52,614 nt of DNA. Source: SAR324 cluster bacterium (lineage in GTDB: Bacteria; SAR324; NAC60-12). Below are positions 43,657 to 49,965 of the stretch, piece by piece. The notes under the pieces were generated by a model. It was not told where the DNA came from, searched no databases, and saw nothing but the letters and a program-made list of their open reading frames with translations. Each line of letters begins with the position of its first letter. Position 1 is the stretch's first letter. The position numbers and the translations under genes are program-made. Location of the stretch: positions 1 through 52,614 of the forward strand of contig JADGAT010000031.1 in assembly GCA_015231885.1 (NCBI GenBank), in the 5' to 3' direction.

Positions 43657-46596
43657 TTGCTATCCTATCTCAGACATATATATACTCAGAAAAGTTTTTT
43701 CCAAGAGTTCTCCCTTTTTTTCAAAGGGGGTCAGGGGGATTTTGAAAAAACATTTCTGGACAGCTATACAATTCGAATTTTTCTGATTTCTGCATTTTGG
43801 ATTGGTGTTCCATTCATTTGCTGGGCATCCCTACCTCATTATCAGCTCCAGGTTGCTTATGACGCAGGAAACCGAATTCTGCACGGCACCATGGAAGTTT
43901 CTTTTTCTAAACAAGATTATCCTGCTGAAGAACTTTTCTTTGCCTTGCCGATGAATCGGTTTGTGGAACCAGATCCCAGGGGTATCTTAAAACATCTGGA
44001 CACTCCCATGTTTATTGTCTCCGGCCTTCGCAAAGGCAACAGCGACCCAGCCTTTCCAGAGGGTTTCAGTCCGGGATACACCACAATCCTTTCCGTCACC
44101 AACACTGCAGGTAATTCATTTCCACACACCATAGAGGACAATCCGGATTTAGCAGTGGGCTACTCAACCAAACAAGGCTTGTTGAAAATTCAGACAACAG
44201 ACTTGGGAACTACCGATAAAATTCAAATCGAGTTTGAAACGAAGCTGCCGATTCGTTTTCATGAAGGTGTTGTAGAAACTGAACTACTGACGGCAGAATG
44301 GCATCCCAGGCTGCTTCGTTTTAAAAACAGAAACTGGCCAACATCCCAGCTTGAGCCCTCACCAGGCAATTACCAGGTCTCCTTTCGTTCTTCCCAGTCA
44401 GGAAGCTTGATTACCACAACCTGGGCTTCTAAAATTACAAAAAATCAAACCGTTGTTCTACCTGTTTCCAAACGCCCTCTGAAATACTTTCCTCTGGTTT
44501 TTTCTCCCAGATACCATTTCCTTGCCCCTCCCTTCCCCGCTGGTATCAAGTCCAGCAAAAATTATCCTCAGAAAACCCCCTTTACCAAAGGGGGCCGGGG
44601 GAATTTAGAAACTCAGACATCATCAGGGCGTGTTGATATCAACGTGATGACCTTAACCAACAATCCTTACCGTGCCAAAATGCTGAAACAATGGACAGGA
44701 GTCTTTATTCAGTTCATGAAGACGCAATATGGTCTTTCCCCTCCCTGGCAGCAGATTGATATTGTAGAAATCCATGGCAATCAAGAGAAAATACAGGTGC
44801 TCAATAATCTGATTCTGGTCACCACTCCTCATTACAAACGCTCCGAGATCATGGATCGGCGCATCTTAACCTTTTTAATCCGTGGACTGGGAGAAATGTG
44901 GTTTGGGGAAACCGTCTGGAACAATAATGACACACAGTTATGGCTGCGCCTGGGTTTGCCTGCCTATTTCAGCCTGAAATTTTTTGAAAGTGAGTACGGG
45001 AGGGATGCCGGTATTTTTGATTTTGTGGACTGGCTCAACCCCCATTATAAAGAGCATTTTTTTGAAGAAATGGTACGCACCATCCCAACTGAACAACAGC
45101 AGCCCATCATTTCTTCCATCCAGCAAACAGAACAAACCCGTCTGCTGCTGCGTGTGATCACCTACAAAACCGCATTGGTTCTTTCGATGCTGGAATACGT
45201 ACTGGGGAAAAATTCTTTTAAAAAAGGACTGCAGCATTTTTACAACCAGCACCAGCACCAATTGGCAACCATCGAAGATTTGCAACATTCGATGGAGCGG
45301 AACGGTAAGGAGTCTCTCACATGGTTTTTTCATCAATGGTTCCACACGACAAACACGCTGGATTACGCCCTGGCAGAACATTCTTACCAATCGCTTGCCA
45401 ATGGACGCTATCAAACCAGCATTCTGGTAAAGCGAGTGGGCACCGCCACCATGCCGGTGGTAATCGAAATGAAGACACAGGTAGGAGTGATGCTACAACA
45501 ACAAATTTCTGGAGACAAACAGGAAGAGTCCCTCACTTTTATTTCAGATTCTCCCCCGGCAGATGTATCCCTTGATCCAGAGGAGCAGCTGCTGGAAACA
45601 TCAAGAGCCAACAACCATTCTTTCTATTTTTTTCGGGTGCGGTTTATTTTTGACTGGAAAAAACAGCGGGAAATCATGATCACCCTGACCCCACGCGCCG
45701 GCAGCAACGCCATTGACGGCAACCAAATCGGGCTTGAAGCAAAAACAGAGATAGATCAGTACATGTTTCGGGTTACGCCAGGATATGGATTCAAAAGCAA
45801 AGAGAATCTTTACTTTCTGGAATTTCGACGCTACTCCTTTGCTTTGAACAATTTGACCCTTGCCCTAAGGGCTTCCAAAATCGGAGGAGCTCAAACCAGA
45901 GGGCTGCGATTGGAATACCAGGGACTGGCGGCAGAAGTCGCCTATGAAGAGGTTTTTGAAACAGACCGATCGGAAGAAAGCATCAGCTCTGTTGTGGAAA
46001 GCGGCAACACCAGCCACCTCAAACTGAGCCATATCGGCAGAGCCGGATTCAAGCGCTTGTATTTTCCTTCCTGGCAAATTGAAATGGAGCAATCTTTGGT
46101 TGACCTTGGCGCCGACTTGCAATACACCATCCTGGATGGGGCGCTGGCTCATGCATTTCGAGTGGGTTTTCGCAAATACCTGCGCTGGACATGGAGGGCA
46201 GCCACCACCGATGGCATGACCCCTCAACAAAAAAAACATCAACTGGGCGCACCAAGCGCATTGAGAGGCTTTCCCCTGCAAACACGTCTCAGCGGTGACC
46301 ATTTATTGCTAACCCGCCTTGAGTTTGAATTTCCTCTAGTCACCTCACCCTTATGGGGAAACGTCTCTTCTCTGGGATTCGATGGAATTCTTTTTTATGA
46401 CCAGGGGAAAATCTGGCCGATTGGAGGCACGTATGACGATGCCTTGCTCAGAAAAGACGCGGGATTCGGCATTCAATGGAGAGTGGATGCTTTGGCTTTA
46501 TTTCAAGTTCCCCTGCGGTTTGCCATTGCCTACCCACTCGATGATCCAGAATATGAAGAACATCAGTTTATTCTGGAAGGCGTTCATTTTTTTTAA
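43657..46596 (+). CDS. Catalytically dead M1-peptidase-like domain fused to an Omp85-like barrel (979 aa)
   Basis: A signal-like hydrophobic stretch (~39-58) is followed by an M1 aminopeptidase-like region (~60-560). The M1 zinc motif HExxHxWFG is here 'RGLGEMWFG' (409-417), losing both His and the Glu, and the third ligand in 'WLNEGFA' is Leu432 ('WLRLGLPAY'); only 'WFG' is kept. The C-terminal ~340 residues resemble an Omp85/surface-antigen barrel: 'GAPSALRGFPLQTRLSGDHLLL' (870-872 = RGF), 'FPLVTSPLWGNVSSLGFDGILFYDQGKIW', ending in 'HFF'. The start is uncertain: TTG 43657 is the first in-frame codon, but the repeat at 43711-43743 lies between it and the signal stretch. A scaffolding or secretion role is inferred. 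Confidence 0.8.
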   Translation: MLSYLRHIYTQKSFFQEFSLFFKGGQGDFEKTFLDSYTIRIFLISAFWIGVPFICWASLPHYQLQVAYDAGNRILHGTMEVSFSKQDYPAEELFFALPMNRFVEPDPRGILKHLDTPMFIVSGLRKGNSDPAFPEGFSPGYTTILSVTNTAGNSFPHTIEDNPDLAVGYSTKQGLLKIQTTDLGTTDKIQIEFETKLPIRFHEGVVETELLTAEWHPRLLRFKNRNWPTSQLEPSPGNYQVSFRSSQSGSLITTTWASKITKNQTVVLPVSKRPLKYFPLVFSPRYHFLAPPFPAGIKSSKNYPQKTPFTKGGRGNLETQTSSGRVDINVMTLTNNPYRAKMLKQWTGVFIQFMKTQYGLSPPWQQIDIVEIHGNQEKIQVLNNLILVTTPHYKRSEIMDRRILTFLIRGLGEMWFGETVWNNNDTQLWLRLGLPAYFSLKFFESEYGRDAGIFDFVDWLNPHYKEHFFEEMVRTIPTEQQQPIISSIQQTEQTRLLLRVITYKTALVLSMLEYVLGKNSFKKGLQHFYNQHQHQLATIEDLQHSMERNGKESLTWFFHQWFHTTNTLDYALAEHSYQSLANGRYQTSILVKRVGTATMPVVIEMKTQVGVMLQQQISGDKQEESLTFISDSPPADVSLDPEEQLLETSRANNHSFYFFRVRFIFDWKKQREIMITLTPRAGSNAIDGNQIGLEAKTEIDQYMFRVTPGYGFKSKENLYFLEFRRYSFALNNLTLALRASKIGGAQTRGLRLEYQGLAAEVAYEEVFETDRSEESISSVVESGNTSHLKLSHIGRAGFKRLYFPSWQIEMEQSLVDLGADLQYTILDGALAHAFRVGFRKYLRWTWRAATTDGMTPQQKKHQLGAPSALRGFPLQTRLSGDHLLLTRLEFEFPLVTSPLWGNVSSLGFDGILFYDQGKIWPIGGTYDDALLRKDAGFGIQWRVDALALFQVPLRFAIAYPLDDPEYEEHQFILEGVHFF
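43711..43743 (+). repeat. Short CCCTTT...AAAGGG palindromic repeat, copy 1
   Basis: CCCTTTTTTTCAAAGGGGG followed by a second G run, a common type of dispersed bacterial palindrome. It lies at or in the N-terminal coding region of the M1/Omp85-like gene, near 'FFKGGQGDFE', and may have displaced the original start. Confidence 0.65.
44572..44607 (+). repeat. Short CCCTTT...AAAGGG palindromic repeat, copy 2 (in frame, inside a gene)
   Basis: CCCCCTTTACCAAAGGGGG followed by GGGGG matches the repeat at 43711-43743. It is translated in frame as 'KTPFTKGGRGN' (306-316), in the segment preceding the M1 catalytic-domain-like part, and does not break the frame. Confidence 0.75.
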
Positions 46597-47648
46597 GTCG
46601 TGATATTAAAAATATACCCATACAGTTGACGATTCAAACGAGGCAAGACGTCTTTGGTAATGGAGCGCATCGCCCTTACTCTGGCTTCTTCGTCACTGAG
46701 ATGAGCCTCCCGACCAGTACGGTTGACACTGCCAATCGTTTTACCATCTTTGACATCTTGCAAATTCATTTCAATGTTCCAGCGGATGAATTGTTTATTT
46801 TTTGATGGACGATCAATCTTTCTGAAGGAAGCTTTGCCTTTGATCACAATATCTGCAGAAGCCGATGTCCCCTGAAGTACTGTAAAACCTTGCTGGGTCA
46901 GCAATTCCACCAAAACCTTACGAATTTGCGGAGTTCCTTCCATTTCCATTGCAATTTTAAAATCGTTACGTAAATACTCTTGTAGCTTAGGACTTACCAG
47001 CTTCAGCAAGACTTCAAATCGTTTTCCCTCCCCCGTGTGCTGTGCAATTCGATAATCGACATTATACAGATCCCGGCGCATGATTGCCTGAATGGTGGCA
47101 TACAAGTGGCGGGCAACCACTAATTTGTCTGCAGCAACACTCATTTTTTCTTCCAATGCAGCACTGTACTCTTCAAAAATAATATCTTCTTCTTTGTCAA
47201 TTTCTTCTTTCAAAATGGCCGCAGCTTTTTGCCGATCAAGGATGGCTAATTGATAAACCACTTGCGTTGGGTCGACCCATGTTTCTGCAAACGTCACGGC
47301 TTCCTTCAATTTTTTACCAGCAGTTTTGACCAGTTTTTTAATTTGAAATAACTTTTCTGTACCAGAGCTTGTTTGCGAACCAGGATGAGAGCCCAGTTGA
47401 AGGTGTTTTTCCATCTCCTGAATTTCCTGTTTGATCGCAGCTTCAAAAACCCGCTTCATTGCCATAGCCGTGTCATTTTTAGCACTACGCCGATCATCGC
47501 CAGAACCCACTCCAAGCAAATATTGCGAATCAGGATATTTTGAGCTCCTGCCATCGACCCAGTCCGGTCTTTCTTCAGCATGAACAGTGACTGAAAACCC
47601 GAGTCCCACAAGAAAAAGAGAGCATATAATTGTTTGTATTGCTTTCAT
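46593..47648 (-). CDS. LPP20-domain envelope protein (351 aa)
   Basis: The N-terminus is a signal peptide ('TIICSLFLVGLGFSVTVHA' then 'EE'). 'RPDWVDGRSSKYPDSQYLLGVGSGDDRRSAKNDTAMAM' matches LPP20-family proteins. The middle (~85-200) is helical and charged; the C-terminal part (~225-345) looks like a TolB/CsgG-type domain. It is the last of four genes in an envelope operon with COG3014-like, LpoB-like and Sel1-repeat proteins; the same combination occurs in other Gram-negatives. It starts 9 bases after the COG3014 stop. Its stop overlaps that of the convergent M1/Omp85-like gene by 4 bases. Confidence 0.75.
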   Translation of the reverse strand: MKAIQTIICSLFLVGLGFSVTVHAEERPDWVDGRSSKYPDSQYLLGVGSGDDRRSAKNDTAMAMKRVFEAAIKQEIQEMEKHLQLGSHPGSQTSSGTEKLFQIKKLVKTAGKKLKEAVTFAETWVDPTQVVYQLAILDRQKAAAILKEEIDKEEDIIFEEYSAALEEKMSVAADKLVVARHLYATIQAIMRRDLYNVDYRIAQHTGEGKRFEVLLKLVSPKLQEYLRNDFKIAMEMEGTPQIRKVLVELLTQQGFTVLQGTSASADIVIKGKASFRKIDRPSKNKQFIRWNIEMNLQDVKDGKTIGSVNRTGREAHLSDEEARVRAMRSITKDVLPRLNRQLYGYIFNITT

Positions 47649-47657
47649 GGTATTCCA

Positions 47658-49325
47658 TCAGTTAGTTCCAGCACCACTAAAAAAACGGGCACGCACAAAC
47701 GTCTTTTTCCCGGCATCAACTCGGATATCTGGATAGTTTCGGCTTCCTAAAAGTTCCTTATTTTTGGAATAGTATTGCACCTCGAGATGATAGACCCCCG
47801 GTGATGCAAAAAGACGTCCCATCTGAATTTTTCCAGGCAAGAGGCGCCATGAACGCTTGTCAATCCTTTCTGAAATATTGGCAACCGTGTTCCCAGCTGT
47901 TCCTGCAGCAAAACCTCCAAATACACCCAGCGCTTGTTTGGCGCCCTTTTCTGCTGATTTGACCGCAACAAACTTAGCAGTCGCTCTGGCAATCGCCTTT
48001 GTGCGAATACGGCCAATGCGATCATCCAAATCTTTGATGGCAATGGCGCCTATATTTTCTACTTCAAATGTCTGCTGGTTGATTTTTTTGCCTTGTGCAG
48101 ACTTCAACTGAATTTCGGCGTAAGCTACCTTGTTGGTTCGTACCGCAAATCGGGGGAATGCTATTTTCATCAAATGCAGACGAGTCCCAACCGGGACAGG
48201 AATGCGAACGGTATGCTGGACCTTGACGGGAGAAAGGTCATTGTAGCTGAGAAACACCAATTCCCCCTGAGCATTTAGGGCATTCGCAGGAATTTCATCT
48301 ATTGCTGGAAATGCATTGCGGTATTCCTGATACTCGGTCATCAGACCAAGCTTTTTTGTCACTCGCAGCAAGTCTCGTTTCAAGCGACTTGGAACAAGTG
48401 TATCATAATCTTTTTGGTACGTTTGAAAAGTCTGATAGGCTTTCCGATAAGCAATAAATGCATCATTTTCTTCTCCAAGTGCCTCATACAAAACTCCGCT
48501 CAAGTAACGGGCAAATGCGTCTTCTCTATAAACAGACTCCTCTGCTAAATTCAAAACAGTGGAGCGCATCGGCTCTTTCAATTCATCACCTATCGCTTCT
48601 TTGGCTGCATCGAGAAAATCATCCTGAGTCGGAAACCTACGATCTTTCAGCTTCTTCCATTTGGCAGATGCAGAGTCCGGAGAGATCTGGGGCTGGAGAT
48701 ACTGCAAAGATTTTTCCGTCAGGCGATAACTGGCCTTCTTTTTATATTGATCACTGTAAACATTCAGTTTGTGGTCCACCTTCCGCATCTCAACCAGGGC
48801 CTCATTCCATTGCTGGAGAAAAACATAATTCAGAGCACCAATGATATTGACCATCACCTTCTCAAAATCTTCCCCCTCATAAGGCAGTGTATTGTCGTTG
48901 GTCACATACGAACTCGCCTCGGTTGTGAGGCTCTTAGTAAACAAGTCATCCATTCGGCGTTCTGCATGATCCAGCAGCTGATTGCTTTTTTTGAACTCAC
49001 CATTCAGATGAAGCAGCATGGCCATTTGGATGTCATACAGCACCACATCCTTGGCCTCTAATTCTCCAATCTCTCTCCATTTCCTCAGTTCGTTAATTGC
49101 TTCAGCATAACGTCCATGGACCACATGCTCTTCCACTGTATTCAAATTGTCTTCTGCCGTTAAGGGCACTGATGCGGTAGTAAAAGCAGAGACTGTAGCA
49201 GACACATCTTCTACCGGCACAGAAACCGAAACGCCGCCGCCTTTTTTAGGGATTTTTATCCGGATACAGCTCATCATGGAAGCAGCAAGCACTGCGACAC
49301 AAAATAGATAGATTAATTTCCGCAT
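47658..49325 (-). CDS. COG3014-like lipoprotein (555 aa)
   Basis: The start is ATG 49325, right after AGGAGG; the frame is open further (to 49400) but that part overlaps lpoB and reads through its ribosome binding site. The N-terminus 'LIYLFCVAVLAASMMSC' is a lipoprotein signal. The mature chain begins with a basic/Gly-rich stretch, then a helical TPR-like region (~60-330) and a C-terminal all-beta part ending 'SRNYPDIRVDAGKKTFVRARFF'. A glycine-rich hydrophobic stretch ('KQALGVFGGFAAGTAGN') lies near 455-475. It is between lpoB and the LPP20-domain gene, as in other genomes that carry this trio. Confidence 0.75.
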   Translation of the reverse strand: MRKLIYLFCVAVLAASMMSCIRIKIPKKGGGVSVSVPVEDVSATVSAFTTASVPLTAEDNLNTVEEHVVHGRYAEAINELRKWREIGELEAKDVVLYDIQMAMLLHLNGEFKKSNQLLDHAERRMDDLFTKSLTTEASSYVTNDNTLPYEGEDFEKVMVNIIGALNYVFLQQWNEALVEMRKVDHKLNVYSDQYKKKASYRLTEKSLQYLQPQISPDSASAKWKKLKDRRFPTQDDFLDAAKEAIGDELKEPMRSTVLNLAEESVYREDAFARYLSGVLYEALGEENDAFIAYRKAYQTFQTYQKDYDTLVPSRLKRDLLRVTKKLGLMTEYQEYRNAFPAIDEIPANALNAQGELVFLSYNDLSPVKVQHTVRIPVPVGTRLHLMKIAFPRFAVRTNKVAYAEIQLKSAQGKKINQQTFEVENIGAIAIKDLDDRIGRIRTKAIARATAKFVAVKSAEKGAKQALGVFGGFAAGTAGNTVANISERIDKRSWRLLPGKIQMGRLFASPGVYHLEVQYYSKNKELLGSRNYPDIRVDAGKKTFVRARFFSGAGTN

Positions 49326-49332
49326 AGTCCTC

Positions 49333-49950
49333 CTAATACTTGTAGCTGCTGCGTTCAACCACCTTCTTGATCTTTTTTTGACCAATCCATACCTTTTCAC
49401 TGCTTTCTATGTCAATCAGTTCTAAATTGGTCTGATAGAAGATGACTTTAGTGTCTCCTGACTCATCCAAAATTGTATTGAGTGACCCGCGGAGCATATA
49501 ATCGGCAGCAGCTTCCTGTGCCAGACGCTTTGCTGTTTCTTCTGATGCTTCCATCTGCTGATCGTCTCTTTCCTCACGCACCTCTTGTCTTTCACTCTTA
49601 GATGCTACAAAAGAAACTTTTCCAGAGTTGATCAATTCCCGTTCCAAATCTTTCACAAAGGTTTGTACCGCAATGTGCTCGTGACTGCGATTGATGACCG
49701 TGCCCACAATCATCCGAGGCTTACGATCTTCCCGATCCGAAAAATCATCCAGCCAGGGTCTTTTTAAGATATCACGAATCATTGCCTCTGCAACCAACCG
49801 AGAGTCTGTATCATTCCAGCGTCCTGATAAATCCGTTGCTTCGGAAGTCCCCACTCGAGAAACTTTTCGTGATGCTCCACAGCTCATGATAAAAAAAATG
49901 ATCAACACACCGATCAACCCATGGTGTATTGCATGTCTTCCTTTGTCCAT
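49333..49950 (-). CDS. lpoB: LpoB-like penicillin-binding protein activator
   Basis: A 205-aa lipoprotein ('LIIFFIMSCGAS', Cys24) with the LpoB-type domain: 'WNDTDSRLVAEAMIRDILKRPWLDDF', 'RMIVGTVINRSHEHIAVQTFVKDLERELINSGKVSFVAS', 'AQEAAADYMLRGSLNTILDES' and 'VIFYQTNLELIDIESSEKVWIGQKKIKK'. In E. coli LpoB spans the periplasm to activate PBP1b during cell-wall synthesis. Whether this protein does the same here is inferred from the family. It starts 15 bases after the Sel1-repeat gene stop and ends 7 bases before the next start, so all four genes form one operon. Confidence 0.85.
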   Translation of the reverse strand: MDKGRHAIHHGLIGVLIIFFIMSCGASRKVSRVGTSEATDLSGRWNDTDSRLVAEAMIRDILKRPWLDDFSDREDRKPRMIVGTVINRSHEHIAVQTFVKDLERELINSGKVSFVASKSERQEVREERDDQQMEASEETAKRLAQEAAADYMLRGSLNTILDESGDTKVIFYQTNLELIDIESSEKVWIGQKKIKKVVERSSYKY

Positions 49951-49965
49951 ATAGCCTCCTTATCG

